A stretch of 64,000 nucleotides of DNA, from NCBI RefSeq assembly GCF_001639725.1, contig NZ_LTAW01000005.1, positions 186,001 to 250,000 on the forward strand, given 5' to 3'. This stretch comes from Marinomonas atlantica. Lineage in GTDB: Bacteria > Pseudomonadota > Gammaproteobacteria > Pseudomonadales > Marinomonadaceae. The position numbers and the translations under genes are program-made. Shown in pieces: positions 53,371-63,759 of the stretch. Below the pieces are notes generated by a model. It was not told the DNA's origin. It saw only the letters and a program-made list of their open reading frames with translations, and did no database searches. How positions within the stretch are numbered: the first letter of the stretch is position 1; each line of letters opens with the position of its first letter.

Positions 53371-54513
53371 ATGACTAGCCGACTCAAAATCAGCAGTTTC
53401 TTTGATGGCGGTAATATTGATGTAATCGACGCCACGGAGCCGGACAATATTAGAGTAAATATCCCCAAAGATACACACTCTGACTTCTACCAGTGGTTCT
53501 ATTTTCGCCTTCAAGGCGGCATGGGTGAGCAATGTGTCATTCGTTTTGAGAATGCCGCTGATGCTGCTTTTGCTGAAGGTTGGGAGGACTATCAAGCGGT
53601 TGCATCGTATGATCGTGAGAACTGGTTTCGTGTGCCAACTGAGTACATTGATGGTGTGTTAGAAATTACTCATACACCTGAGCAAGACAGCGTTTATTAC
53701 GCCTACTTTGCGCCATATAGTTATGAGCGTCATTTAGATATGGTGGCTTGGGCAGCAAGTTACGAAGACTGTATTACACATCATATTGGTGAAACGGCCG
53801 AAGGTCGTGATATCACTATGTTAGAGATAAGTAAGACACAGGGGTTAGCCAAGAACATCTGGATTATTGCACGTCAGCATCCTGGTGAAACGATGGCTGA
53901 ATGGTTTATTGAAGGTTTGTTAGAACGTCTGTTTGATGAGTCTCACCCGATGGCCCGTGCATTGTTGGATCAATGTCGTTTCTATGTCGTGCCAAATATG
54001 AACCCAGATGGTGCTGCGCATGGCAACCTGAGGGTAAATAGTAAAGGTGTCAATCTTAATCGAGAATGGAAGCGCGCGACACAAGACCGCAGCCCTGAAG
54101 TTTTAGCTGTACAGACGAAGATGTCTGAGACAGGGGTTGATTTGTTTTTAGACATTCATGGTGATGAAACATTGCCAGTGAATTTTGTCGATGGTTGTGA
54201 AGGTGTTCCTAATTTCGATCAGCGTATGGCTGACATGGAAGCCATCTTTGAAGATATTTTTACGGCGGTCAGCCCTGATTTCCAAAATGAAATTGGCTAC
54301 GAAAAAGTGCGCTACGGAGAAGAGACCTTAACGGTTGCTTCAAAGTGGGTTGGTAATACCTATCGTTGTTTATCGCTAACATTAGAAATGCCATTCAAAG
54401 ACAATCAAAATCTACCAGATGATGTGGTGGGGTGGTCACCAGAGCGCTCAAAAATTCTTGGAGCCGATGTCTTGTATCCTATTTATCATGTGATCAATAG
54501 TGAGCATATGTAG
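53371..54513 (+). CDS. M14-family zinc carboxypeptidase, cytosolic (AGBL/Nna1) type
   Basis: 380-residue metallopeptidase without signal peptide. The N-terminal beta domain (about 1-125) and the peptidase domain match the cytosolic carboxypeptidase subfamily. Zinc ligands are in RQHPGE (His170, Glu173) and DIHGDE (His263). Substrate-binding residues are in NMNPDGAAHGN and NLNREW (Arg231), and the catalytic Glu is in LTLEMPF (Glu339). Eukaryotic members trim polyglutamate from tubulin; bacterial substrates are unknown. It is divergent from the exonuclease-like gene, 36 bp away. Confidence 0.9.
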   Translation: MTSRLKISSFFDGGNIDVIDATEPDNIRVNIPKDTHSDFYQWFYFRLQGGMGEQCVIRFENAADAAFAEGWEDYQAVASYDRENWFRVPTEYIDGVLEITHTPEQDSVYYAYFAPYSYERHLDMVAWAASYEDCITHHIGETAEGRDITMLEISKTQGLAKNIWIIARQHPGETMAEWFIEGLLERLFDESHPMARALLDQCRFYVVPNMNPDGAAHGNLRVNSKGVNLNREWKRATQDRSPEVLAVQTKMSETGVDLFLDIHGDETLPVNFVDGCEGVPNFDQRMADMEAIFEDIFTAVSPDFQNEIGYEKVRYGEETLTVASKWVGNTYRCLSLTLEMPFKDNQNLPDDVVGWSPERSKILGADVLYPIYHVINSEHM

Positions 54514-54556
54514 GTGCTACGATTACTATTTTGTAGGCCAGCACTAGGTAAGTAAA

Positions 54557-54585
54557 AAAAGCCGAGCCCATCACTCGGCTTTTTT
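54557..54585 (+). terminator. Terminator after the carboxypeptidase gene
   Basis: GCCGAG (54561-54566) pairs with CTCGGC (54574-54579) and flanking A/T runs extend the stem; TTTTTT follows. Confidence 0.85.
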
Positions 54586-54716
54586 ATTTTAAACAGTACT
54601 CTGCTTAATACGACATTTTTTGGGTGAAAAATGGATTTTTACAGTAATTCTGCGCGCTTCATTGTTCTATGAGTACATTCGTCAGTATGGTGTTTAAGCA
54701 ACCATGGAGATGTATT

Positions 54717-55811
54717 ATGACAACCAAATACAAACATGTAGGGATAGCTTCGGTGGCTTTCATTGGAGTATTGATTCTGGTAATTCACCTTACGTTACCT
54801 TATTGGGTAACAAGCTTTTTAAATAAACGTCTTGAACGAATTGACGACTATAGTGGCCATGTGGATCACGTCAGTTTATCCCTCTTTCGCGGTGCTTATC
54901 AAATACACGACCTTAATGTCGTTAAAGTAGATGGTTCAAAAAAAGTGCCTTTTTTTCGAACTAAAGAGATAGACATTGGCTTGAGTTGGTCAGCTTTATT
55001 TAAAGGCGCAATTGTTGCCGATTTAGTATTTTATGAGCCAGAACTGAACTTTGTGGACAGCAAAAGCAATCAAAATGACCAGTCTGGTGTAGGGAATGAT
55101 TGGCGCAAAACGATAGCAGAGCTTTCACCTATAACAATTAACCGTGTAGAAATAGAGAATGGCACTGTTGCATTCCGAAATTTTGAATCAACCCCTCCTG
55201 TAAATGTTCAACTAAATAATATAGATGCGACTGTTACCAATCTTACTAATGTGGGGAACAGCTCGGGTCGTGTTGCTAGTTTAGATGTTAAAGCCAATGC
55301 ATTAAATGATGCTCTTATGACAATAAATGCCGAATTTGACCCTCTTGCAAAAGCCAACTTCGTAGCGGCGCTGCATTGTGAAGAAATCAGTCTGCCTATG
55401 CTGAACGACCTTGCTAAAGCGTACGCTGGCGTTGATTTTAATGGCGGAACAGGCGAGGTAGTGTCTGAGCTTGAGGCCAAAGATGGTCGGTTGACTGGCT
55501 ATGTTAAGCCGTTGTTCAAAAATGTAGATATATTTGACTGGGAACAAGATGTAGTTGAACAGAATGAAAACCCTTTTCGCATAGCTTGGGAGGGGATTAC
55601 AGGTGGTTTAGCTGAGCTTTTTACTAATTCAGATTCTGACCGATTGGCGACTCAGTTAAACTTTTCTGGCAGTTTAAATGAGCCAGATATCAGTACTTGG
55701 CAAGCGATTGTAAATACGGTGAGCAATGCATTTTTCGATGCTTACAATAATGGATTTGAAGGTTTGTTCGAAAAAGTAACGGATGAATCGCCTACAAGCG
55801 TTGATACATGA
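54717..55811 (+). CDS. DUF748/AsmA-like membrane-anchored protein
   Basis: 364-residue protein with one N-terminal membrane helix (about 8-32: VGIASVAFIGVLILVIHLTL) and a periplasmic domain. The arrangement of an anchor, a short loop about a DYSGHVDHVSLSLFRGAYQI element, then repeated beta strands (ITINRVEIENGTVAFRNF, NNIDATVTNLTN) resembles DUF748 and the AsmA superfamily, linked to outer-membrane lipid transport or assembly. It is much shorter than classical AsmA proteins. The ATG at 54717 has GGAG well placed. No partner genes are evident. Confidence 0.7.
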   Translation: MTTKYKHVGIASVAFIGVLILVIHLTLPYWVTSFLNKRLERIDDYSGHVDHVSLSLFRGAYQIHDLNVVKVDGSKKVPFFRTKEIDIGLSWSALFKGAIVADLVFYEPELNFVDSKSNQNDQSGVGNDWRKTIAELSPITINRVEIENGTVAFRNFESTPPVNVQLNNIDATVTNLTNVGNSSGRVASLDVKANALNDALMTINAEFDPLAKANFVAALHCEEISLPMLNDLAKAYAGVDFNGGTGEVVSELEAKDGRLTGYVKPLFKNVDIFDWEQDVVEQNENPFRIAWEGITGGLAELFTNSDSDRLATQLNFSGSLNEPDISTWQAIVNTVSNAFFDAYNNGFEGLFEKVTDESPTSVDT

Positions 55812-55827
55812 TTTTAAAATGGTACAA

Positions 55828-55854
55828 AAAAGCCGAGCTAAATGCTCGGCTTTT
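55828..55854 (+). terminator. Bidirectional terminator
   Basis: GCCGAGC (55832-55838) pairs with GCTCGGC (55844-55850), with A and T runs on either side. It serves the DUF748 gene and the convergent DUF934 gene. Confidence 0.85.
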
Positions 55855-55874
55855 AAATTTCTGAACAACTCGGT

Positions 55875-56354
55875 TTAACCGCGTCGTAAGAAAATAGGGC
55901 GAGGATCAGCGACATCGCCTTGGTAAGCCACATTGAACGGTTTGTTCAGTGTTAAGGCGATATCGAGGTTAACGTCTTCGGCAAACTCGAAGCTGTTAAA
56001 GCCACAACGAATTAGATAACCTTGCTGGTCGGCCATAAAGCCACCCAGAGCGCGAATTTCACCTGTGTAGTTTAAACGTTCGCGTAGCAAACGGGCATAG
56101 CTAAAGCCACGTCCATCCATGAAGCTTGGGAAGTTAATACCAATTACTTCGAACTGGCTAAGGTCAAGGCCGGCAAGAGGCTCTACACCTTCACCTGCAT
56201 CAATCCAGATACCGGCAACATTTCCAATGCTGTCTTGGTTATCTAACCATTTTTGCATTGGAACAATGGTAGTGTCGGATGCTGACGCATCAACGTCTTG
56301 TTGCCATACAAAAGTATTATCGACGATCTCGCCGTTCTTAATTAGCTTTGGCAT
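55875..56354 (-). CDS. DUF934 protein associated with sulfite reductase
   Basis: 159-residue protein. DUF934 proteins are regularly encoded directly after cysI in pseudomonads and relatives and are presumed to help sulfite reduction. Family features include MPKLIKNGEIVDNTF at the start, INFPSFMDGRGFSYARLLRE and LGGFMADQQGYLIRCGFNSF in the middle. The ATG at 56354 lies inside the cysI end (17-bp overlap); upstream residues in frame are not family-like. The reaction is unknown. Confidence 0.88.
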   Translation of the reverse strand: MPKLIKNGEIVDNTFVWQQDVDASASDTTIVPMQKWLDNQDSIGNVAGIWIDAGEGVEPLAGLDLSQFEVIGINFPSFMDGRGFSYARLLRERLNYTGEIRALGGFMADQQGYLIRCGFNSFEFAEDVNLDIALTLNKPFNVAYQGDVADPRPIFLRRG

Positions 56355-57999
56355 AAGCGGCCTCTTTGAATGGTTTGATACCGATACGGCGGAACGTATC
56401 GATGAAGCGCTCTTCTTCGGTTCGGTTATCAACGTAAACATTAATAACTTTCTGAATTACGCCGCCAACTTCTTCTTGGGCAAAGGATGGGCCAAGAATC
56501 TTACCGATGGACGCATCATGACCTGAAGCACCACCAAGAGAGACTTGATAGAATTCTGCGCCTTTCTTATCAACACCTAGAATGCCAATATTGCCGACAT
56601 GGTGGTGACCACAAGCATTCATACAACCAGAGATGTTTAAGTCTACTTCACCAATGTCGTATAAATAATCAAGGTTATCAAACGTTTCTTGTATTTGGTC
56701 AGCGATCGGAATGGATTTTGCGTTTGCAAGACCACAGTAATCACCACCAGGGCAACAGATCATATCTGTTAGTAAGCCTAGAGTAGGTGTCGCAAAACCG
56801 TTTTCTTTGGCTGCTTCCCATAGTTCAATAAGCTGTTCTTGACGAACATCGGCTAGGACAAGGTTTTGCTCGTGACTAACACGTAGCTCACCGAAGCTGT
56901 ATTGGTCTGCAAGGTTAGCCGCTTTCTCCATTTGATCTGCTGTCGCATCACCTGGTGCTTGACCTGGCTTTTTAAGTGACAGCGTGACAATGCGGTATCC
57001 AGATTTCTTGTGATCAAATGTATTACGTTCATACCAACGAGCAAATGCGTTGCTGTCTGCTAATTTTTCAGCAAGTACAGAAGGTTGATCTTCCAAGGCT
57101 TCGTATGCAGGTTCTGTAAAGAAGCTTGCTAAACGGTCAAACTCGCTCATAGGCACGGTGCTTTCTGTGCCGCGCAAGTGCTCCCATTCTGCATCAACAC
57201 GCTTACGGAACTCGTCAATTCCCAGTGCTTTTACAAGAATCTTAATGCGCGCTTTGTATTTGTTGTCACGGCGACCGTGCTGGTTGTACACGCGAATGAT
57301 CGCATCTAGGTAGGTCAACAAATCTGTACGAGGAATAAAATCACTAATGGTTTCTGCAATCATTGGTGTACGGCCTAGACCTCCACCTACAAGGACTTTG
57401 AAACCTACTTCACCGGCATCGTTTTTCTTCAATTGAAGACCGATATCATGTACTTGTACTGCTGCACGATCTGCTGACTCAGTCGCACACACAGCAATCT
57501 TGAATTTACGTGGCAAGAATGCAAACTCAGGATGGAATGTTGACCATTGACGGATTAGTTCACAGTATGGACGAGGGTCTGCAACTTCATCAGCAATGAC
57601 GCCAGAGTATTGGTCTGTTGTCGTGTTACGAATACAGTTACCACTTGTTTGCACAGCATGCATTTCAACTGTTGCAAGCTCTTCTAAAATGTCTGGCACA
57701 TCCTCAAGTTTGGGCCAATTCAATTGCAGGTTTTGGCGCGTACTAAAGTGGCCATAGCCACGATCGTAGCGGCGAGTGATGTCAGCAAGAAGGCGTAGCT
57801 GCTTGCTAGACACCATGCCATAAGGAATGGCGATACGTAACATCGGCGCGTAGCGTTGGATGTATAGGCCATTTTGCAAGCGTAAAGGAAGAAACTCTTC
57901 TTCTTTAAGCTCATTATTCAGGTAGCGGCGAGTTTGGTCGCGAAACTGCGCAACACGCTCTTCCACTAGCTGCTGGTCAATTGCGTCGTATTGATACAT
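56338..57999 (-). CDS. cysI: Sulfite reductase, hemoprotein beta component
   Basis: 553-residue siroheme and 4Fe-4S enzyme reducing sulfite to sulfide in assimilation. Two ferrodoxin-like half domains carry YGHFSTRQNLQLNWPKL and SGNCIRNTTTDQYSG. The cluster and siroheme cysteines are in ICCPGGDYC and SGCMNACGHHHVGNIG near residues 400-450. The protein is of the pseudomonad type. No cysJ flavoprotein is adjacent, so electrons probably come from ferredoxin or an unlinked reductase. The start at 57999 (MYQYDAIDQQ) is preferred over an upstream ATG that adds atypical residues. CysB, encoded nearby, is the expected activator. Confidence 0.9.
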   Translation of the reverse strand: MYQYDAIDQQLVEERVAQFRDQTRRYLNNELKEEEFLPLRLQNGLYIQRYAPMLRIAIPYGMVSSKQLRLLADITRRYDRGYGHFSTRQNLQLNWPKLEDVPDILEELATVEMHAVQTSGNCIRNTTTDQYSGVIADEVADPRPYCELIRQWSTFHPEFAFLPRKFKIAVCATESADRAAVQVHDIGLQLKKNDAGEVGFKVLVGGGLGRTPMIAETISDFIPRTDLLTYLDAIIRVYNQHGRRDNKYKARIKILVKALGIDEFRKRVDAEWEHLRGTESTVPMSEFDRLASFFTEPAYEALEDQPSVLAEKLADSNAFARWYERNTFDHKKSGYRIVTLSLKKPGQAPGDATADQMEKAANLADQYSFGELRVSHEQNLVLADVRQEQLIELWEAAKENGFATPTLGLLTDMICCPGGDYCGLANAKSIPIADQIQETFDNLDYLYDIGEVDLNISGCMNACGHHHVGNIGILGVDKKGAEFYQVSLGGASGHDASIGKILGPSFAQEEVGGVIQKVINVYVDNRTEEERFIDTFRRIGIKPFKEAAYAKAN

Positions 58000-58233
58000 A
58001 AAAGACTGAACCGTTGTTATATAAATTCTTAGGTGTGTTAAATCTAACAAAATTCCGTTATTCCTAAAATGAATATTTCTCTATATCTTTAAAAAAAAAT
58101 GGACTAACAGCCGGATATTGCTTATTTCAATTAGGGAAAAATACCTTAGTTGTTTACTAGGTCTTCTGTTTTGCCTTTAGACTGGGTTACCATAGCGTTA
58201 TATAGAACATCACACGTTTCAATAAGGGTGAGT

Positions 58234-58815
58234 ATGAACATTACGATTACTGACAGTGCGCAAGTGTACCTATCAGGTCTTTTAGACAAACAAGGCGTTG
58301 AGGGCATGGCTGTGCGCATGTTTATTCAACAACCTGGAACACCGTATGCTGAGACTTGCCTAGCGTACTGCCGACCAGACGAAGTAGTAGAAACTGATGA
58401 ACTTGTTGATCTACCAAAACTTCGTGTTTATTTGGAGGTAAACTCAGTTCCTTTCCTAGACGAAGCCTTTGTAGATTACGCTACGGAAAAAATGGGTGGT
58501 CAGCTTACGATTAAAGCGCCAAATGCTAAAATGCCCAAAGTAAGCCCAGACAGCCCGATTGAAGATCAAATCAATTATGTTTTGTATTCTGACATCAATC
58601 CAGGTCTTGCTGCCCATGGTGGTGAAGTCAAGTTAGTAGAAGTAATTGACGGAGAGGTAGCAGTACTTCAATTTGGCGGTGGTTGCCAAGGTTGTAGTGC
58701 AGTAGACCTAACTTTGAAAGAAGGTGTTGAGAAAACCCTGATCGAAAAAGTACCGGGACTAAAAGGCGTTAAAGACGAAACCGATCACACGGTGACAGAT
58801 AACGCATTCATGTAA
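58234..58815 (+). CDS. nfuA: Fe-S biogenesis protein NfuA
   Basis: 193-residue carrier of 4Fe-4S clusters. The N-terminal A-type-like domain (1-95) lacks the usual A-type cluster cysteines, as in NfuA. The C-terminal Nfu domain has the cluster motif [15 protein letters not shown] (Cys151, Cys154). The ATG at 58234 follows AAGGGTGAG; the longer frame upstream is not family-like. It lies divergent from cysI, whose product needs a 4Fe-4S cluster, which may be more than chance. Confidence 0.94.
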   Translation: MNITITDSAQVYLSGLLDKQGVEGMAVRMFIQQPGTPYAETCLAYCRPDEVVETDELVDLPKLRVYLEVNSVPFLDEAFVDYATEKMGGQLTIKAPNAKMPKVSPDSPIEDQINYVLYSDINPGLAAHGGEVKLVEVIDGEVAVLQFGGGCQGCSAVDLTLKEGVEKTLIEKVPGLKGVKDETDHTVTDNAFM

Positions 58816-58842
58816 TGTAAGTTATGCGCTTTTAAGACACAC

Positions 58843-58873
58843 AAAAATGGAGCCAATATTAGGCTCCATTTTT
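58843..58873 (+). terminator. Bidirectional terminator between nfuA and aroG
   Basis: AAAAATGGAGCC / GGCTCCATTTTT, a perfect 12-bp stem (58843-58854 with 58862-58873). Confidence 0.88.
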
Positions 58874-58895
58874 CTTTCTGAATTTTGTTTCGTTG

Positions 58896-59972
58896 TTACG
58901 AACGTGAGCGCTTAGGCAACACGTCTTTTAGTGTCTCGGCCATTGTTAACAAAGTTTTCTCTGTGGCTTCCCAGTCGATACACGCATCGGTAATGGATAC
59001 ACCGTAATTCAAATCAGCCAAATTCGCAGGTACTTTTTGGTTACCCCAGCCGATGTTGCTTTCAATCATTAGCCCCATAATTGAGTTGTTACCCTCAACG
59101 ATTTGGCGTGTTGCATCCAATGCGACTTCTGGTTGGTGCTCAGGTTTTTTAGCTGAATTTTCGTGTGAGCAATCAATCATGATGTTATGTTTAAGACTTG
59201 CTTTGGTCAATTCGGCTTCGCTTTGCGCTACGTGCTCAGAGCTGTAGTTTGGTAAGCCATTACCACCACGCAATACAAGGTGACCGTATTCGTTACCTTT
59301 TGTGTTTACGATGGTAACTTGGCCACCTTCATTGATGCCCAAGAAAGAGTGTGGGTGTGATACAGACTGCATCGCATTCACTGCAACGGTCATAGAGCCA
59401 TCTGTACCATTTTTGAAGCCGACTGGACCAGAAAGACCGGATGCCATTTCACGGTGAGTTTGTGATTCGGTAGTACGAGCTCCAATTGCTGACCAGCTAA
59501 TTAAGTCTTGGTAGTATTGTGGAGAAATAGGGTCCAGCGCTTCAGTTGCTAGCGGTAAGCCCATTTCAGAAAGGTCTACCAACAATTTGCGAGCGATACG
59601 CATACCTTTGTTGATATCAAACGTGCCGTCAAGGTTTGGATCGTTAATTAGACCTTTCCAGCCAACCGTTGTGCGCGGCTTTTCAAAGTAAGTACGCATA
59701 ATAATGTAAAGTGAATCACTTACTTTTTCCGATAGCACTTTAAGGCGACGTGCGTAATCTAAAGCGGCTTCTGGGTCATGGATTGAGCATGGGCCAATGA
59801 CAATCGCCAAGCGATGATCTTTACCATCCATAATGTTTTTAATAACGTCACGTGAACTAGCAATTTGTTCACGAATATCATTGTTTAACGGAAGCTCTTT
59901 TTTTAGTTCTTGAGGGGTAACTAAAGAACTGAATGAGGCAATGTTTAAATCCTCAAGGCGTGAATCACTCAT
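58896..59972 (-). CDS. aroG: 3-deoxy-7-phosphoheptulonate synthase (class I, AroG type)
   Basis: 358-residue DAHP synthase, first step of the shikimate pathway (PEP plus erythrose 4-phosphate). Signature segments: VIGPCSIHDPEAALDYARRL with the metal Cys, MRTYFEKPRTTVGWKGL, IGARTTESQTHREMASG, GFKNGTDG, LRGGNG and IDCSHENSAKK. The N-terminal 40 residues form the allosteric arm. Which aromatic amino acid inhibits it cannot be read with certainty. I found no clear TyrR or TrpR operator upstream. Confidence 0.93.
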   Translation of the reverse strand: MSDSRLEDLNIASFSSLVTPQELKKELPLNNDIREQIASSRDVIKNIMDGKDHRLAIVIGPCSIHDPEAALDYARRLKVLSEKVSDSLYIIMRTYFEKPRTTVGWKGLINDPNLDGTFDINKGMRIARKLLVDLSEMGLPLATEALDPISPQYYQDLISWSAIGARTTESQTHREMASGLSGPVGFKNGTDGSMTVAVNAMQSVSHPHSFLGINEGGQVTIVNTKGNEYGHLVLRGGNGLPNYSSEHVAQSEAELTKASLKHNIMIDCSHENSAKKPEHQPEVALDATRQIVEGNNSIMGLMIESNIGWGNQKVPANLADLNYGVSITDACIDWEATEKTLLTMAETLKDVLPKRSRS

Positions 59973-60104
59973 CTCTAAATTCCTAATATAACTTTTTGTG
60001 CAATACGATTGCTTGTTTTTTTATGTGATGAATACAGTACCTTTTTTCTTTTTAAGAATGAAGCCTGTTTGGTAAGAAAAGTACGTTAAATTCATCTTGA
60101 AATG

Positions 60105-60132
60105 AAAAAGGCACTCAATTTGAGTGCCTTTT
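60105..60132 (-). terminator. Terminator of the TauE-type gene
   Basis: AAAAGGCACTCAA / TTGAGTGCCTTTT, a perfect 13-bp stem with a minimal loop, followed on the minus strand by TTTTT-like sequence. Confidence 0.82.
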
Positions 60133-60158
60133 AAAAAGTGCTCTTTCAAGTTTGTTTG

Positions 60159-60920
60159 TTAAAAGAACAAATACTTCACGCCAAAGCTAGCCAGTGCTGT
60201 CGCTAGTATGGGTTGCAAGACCTTGTTGGGGACGAATGACGCGGCCTTGGTGCCAATGTAAATGGCGGGTATTGAACCTATTAAAAGCCCTGCTAATAAA
60301 TTGTAGTCGACATTACCAAGTAATACGTGTCCGAGGCCTGCCACTAACGTTAGTGGTACGGCATGTGCCAAATCGGTCCCTACCACATTACGAGCTTGCA
60401 TTGCAGGAAACAGTAACATCATCATGGCGGTACCTAATGCGCCTGCACCGACAGACGTAAGCGTTACAAACACTCCTAGTACTAAGCCGCAAATAAAAAT
60501 AGCAACTGTACCGTCTTTTTCAGTCATGTTGGGTTTAAATAGCCCACTTAAACGTTTTCGGAATATGATGACGGCTGCAGTAATGATTAGCATGACACCT
60601 AACGTGCTGGTCAAAAGGTGTTGATAATGCTCGGGATGCTCGAAGTTAGATAAGGCCCAAACAGTTAGAAGAGAAGCAGGTAAGCTTCCGGCCGCCATAG
60701 CGCCCATAATACGCCAATTCACATTGCCGCGTTTGGCATGCATGACAACCCCTGTGCATTTCGCGATACCCGCATACAATAGGTCAGTGCCAATTGCTAT
60801 GTGTGGAGGAAAGCCAAACATGAGAAGAAGAGGAGTCATTAATGATCCGCCACCAACACCAGTAATACCAACTGCTAAGCCAACGCCAACGCCGGCCAAT
60901 ATGTACCAAATGAAATCCAT
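60159..60920 (-). CDS. TauE/SafE family sulfite exporter-like membrane protein
   Basis: 253-residue integral membrane protein with about eight hydrophobic segments. The internal repeat of the family is visible: GVGLAVGITGVGGGSLMTPLLLMF near the N-terminus and GVFVTLTSVGAGALGTAMMM in the second half, followed by the VGTDLAHAVPL motif. Proteins of this type export sulfite, sulfoacetate or related anions. It is divergent from cysB with 113 bp between, and near cysI, which supports a sulfur oxyanion as substrate. Confidence 0.85.
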   Translation of the reverse strand: MDFIWYILAGVGVGLAVGITGVGGGSLMTPLLLMFGFPPHIAIGTDLLYAGIAKCTGVVMHAKRGNVNWRIMGAMAAGSLPASLLTVWALSNFEHPEHYQHLLTSTLGVMLIITAAVIIFRKRLSGLFKPNMTEKDGTVAIFICGLVLGVFVTLTSVGAGALGTAMMMLLFPAMQARNVVGTDLAHAVPLTLVAGLGHVLLGNVDYNLLAGLLIGSIPAIYIGTKAASFVPNKVLQPILATALASFGVKYLFF

Positions 60921-61015
60921 CGTTTTCTATCTTTGTCAGATTTAGTGTTGGCAACCATAGAGCTTTTTTACTATTCTATAAAGTAATATTTTTTCATGTT
61001 TTTAACTCTTTTTAG

Positions 61016-62008
<993 letters not shown>

Positions 62009-62033
62009 ATGGTAAATTAATCAAATACTTTTA

Positions 62034-62059
62034 AAAAAGAGAGCCTAGGCTCTCTTTTT
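62034..62059 (+). terminator. Bidirectional terminator after cysB
   Basis: AAAAAGAGAGCC / GGCTCTCTTTTT, a perfect 12-bp stem with a two-base centre. Confidence 0.88.
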
Positions 62060-62075
62060 AGTTATGGCGGGCAGG

Positions 62076-62882
62076 CTAAACAGCTTGGTCTGTGGTGATG
62101 ACTGTCGGAAGGATATTCGAATGCAAATACTCCATAATTCCAGTATCCACGCTTTTTTGTAAGTCTTTTACACCTTGGTTGCCAAACATGCGGTTGTATT
62201 CGATCAGGTAAGGAGTAGCGCCGACCATGGCAACATCAAATCCACCGTGATCAATTCCTAAAGTACTGGCAACATACTCTACAAGCTCTAGTGCTTCTTT
62301 TGGAATCAGTGCAACTTCGACTTTACCTCCTTGGCTAATATTATTGTAAAACCCTTGCTCGGCCTGTAACCGCCAATATCCAGCAACAACTTTATTGCCA
62401 ACCCATACGATACGTAAATCACGGTCAATGGGAAGATATTCCTGAGCATAAATAACCGAAGATTTTTCGGTGTATTCTCGCCATTGGATAGGGTTGTCGA
62501 TTAAAAACACGCCATTTCCCATACTGCTTCGGGGGATTTTTGCCACAAACGGTGTTGGCATAATGTCCCATATACGATCGGCTTCGTAGGGGGTGTTCGA
62601 AACAATTTCTGTATATGGGTGATTCATGGGAATGATCGCCATAAATGTCCGTGTCATTTCTATTTTGTCATGACCTATCATGTAAGAAGACAAACTTGGG
62701 AAAATTTGTTTTTTAAGGCCATGAACAAGCGCATTTAATTGCCAATACTCTGGAAAGAGAATCCAGTCGGCTGCACGAATGGCATCAAGATGCGCATACA
62801 TGTTTTCAGGCTTAATGTAGTGGACATTAGGAAGGTGAAGTGACCTAAGTGCGTCAAAAGAAATAATTTTCAATTTAGCCAA
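62076..62882 (-). CDS. RimK-like ATP-grasp protein of unknown substrate
   Basis: 268-residue cytosolic protein. The N-terminal part (1-105) is a pre-ATP-grasp-like domain (ADWILFPEYWQLNALVHGLK). The ATP-grasp core shows FVAKIPRSSMGNGVFLI (lysine and glycine loop), YAQEYLPIDRDLRIVWVGNK, GGFDVAMVGATPYLIEYN with the metal-binding Glu and Asn, and MFGNQGV. This is the layout of ligases joining a carboxylate to an amine, as in RimK or glutathione synthetase. No biosynthetic partner is linked, so the product is unknown. Convergent with cysB. Confidence 0.72.
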   Translation of the reverse strand: MAKLKIISFDALRSLHLPNVHYIKPENMYAHLDAIRAADWILFPEYWQLNALVHGLKKQIFPSLSSYMIGHDKIEMTRTFMAIIPMNHPYTEIVSNTPYEADRIWDIMPTPFVAKIPRSSMGNGVFLIDNPIQWREYTEKSSVIYAQEYLPIDRDLRIVWVGNKVVAGYWRLQAEQGFYNNISQGGKVEVALIPKEALELVEYVASTLGIDHGGFDVAMVGATPYLIEYNRMFGNQGVKDLQKSVDTGIMEYLHSNILPTVITTDQAV

Positions 62883-63088
62883 CCTGCGAGTTAAGAGGAC
62901 GCGATAGTAAGACCAATTAGATAAATCTCAAAGTCTTATTTTTGATTGTTTTGTCAGAGACGACTCGGGACATTGAAGTGCCATAATAAAACAGAAATGC
63001 GCTTACAAAACCAGTGTTAAGGCATACTTAAGAATAGTAATGTAGCGTTAAAAGTATTAAATATTGAATACGTTAAGGCAGTCGTAGC

Positions 63089-63757
63089 ATGAGAATATTA
63101 GTGGTTGAAGATGATACGTCATTGGGTGATGGGCTTTGTGTGGCTTTAAAAAGGGAAGGGTTTACAGCGGATTGGCTGACGGATGGCTTGCAAGCCATGC
63201 AGGCGATTGAGCAAGAAACCTTTGACTTGGTGATTCTTGACCTTGGTTTACCGAGAATGGATGGTATGTCGATTCTAACCAAAATCCGTGAAAAAGCCAT
63301 CGTCGTTCCTGTTTTGGTGTTAACGGCACGTGATGGCATTGATGATCGAGTGGGTGGCCTTGATGCGGGCGCAGACGATTATGTCGTAAAACCCTTCGAT
63401 CTAGTCGAAATAATGGCTCGAATTCGTGCGATTGTACGGCGTTCAAAAGGCAGGGCTGTTTCCTTAATTACACATAATGACATTGAACTTTCACCTGATA
63501 GCATGCAAGTGACGTATCAAGGAAAGGGCGTCACACTGACTCGTAGAGAATATGTATTACTGTCTGAACTGCTTTCTAGGCCAGGTCATGTCTTTACCCG
63601 TGATGCATTAGTTCAGTCTCTCTATGGTTGGGGGGAAGAGGTAGAAAGTAATGCCTTAGAAGTTCATATCCATCACTTACGTAAAAAATTCTATTCTGAA
63701 CTGATACGCACTATTCGTGGTGTCGGGTATGTAATAGAAAAACCAGTTGGAGACTAG
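63089..63757 (+). CDS. OmpR-family response regulator, QseB/PmrA-like
   Basis: 222-residue DNA-binding response regulator. The receiver domain has VVEDD, the phosphoacceptor Asp51 in VILDLGLPRMDG and Lys in VVKPFDL. The winged helix ends with VHIHHLRKKF and IRTIRGVGYVIEKP. The VEDDTSLGDGL start and LDAGADDYVVKPFDLVE are typical of the QseB, PmrA and TctD branch. The partner kinase starts two bases after its stop. The signal is unknown; in relatives such pairs respond to metals, antimicrobial peptides or catecholamines. Confidence 0.87.
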   Translation: MRILVVEDDTSLGDGLCVALKREGFTADWLTDGLQAMQAIEQETFDLVILDLGLPRMDGMSILTKIREKAIVVPVLVLTARDGIDDRVGGLDAGADDYVVKPFDLVEIMARIRAIVRRSKGRAVSLITHNDIELSPDSMQVTYQGKGVTLTRREYVLLSELLSRPGHVFTRDALVQSLYGWGEEVESNALEVHIHHLRKKFYSELIRTIRGVGYVIEKPVGD

Positions 63758-63759
63758 GC

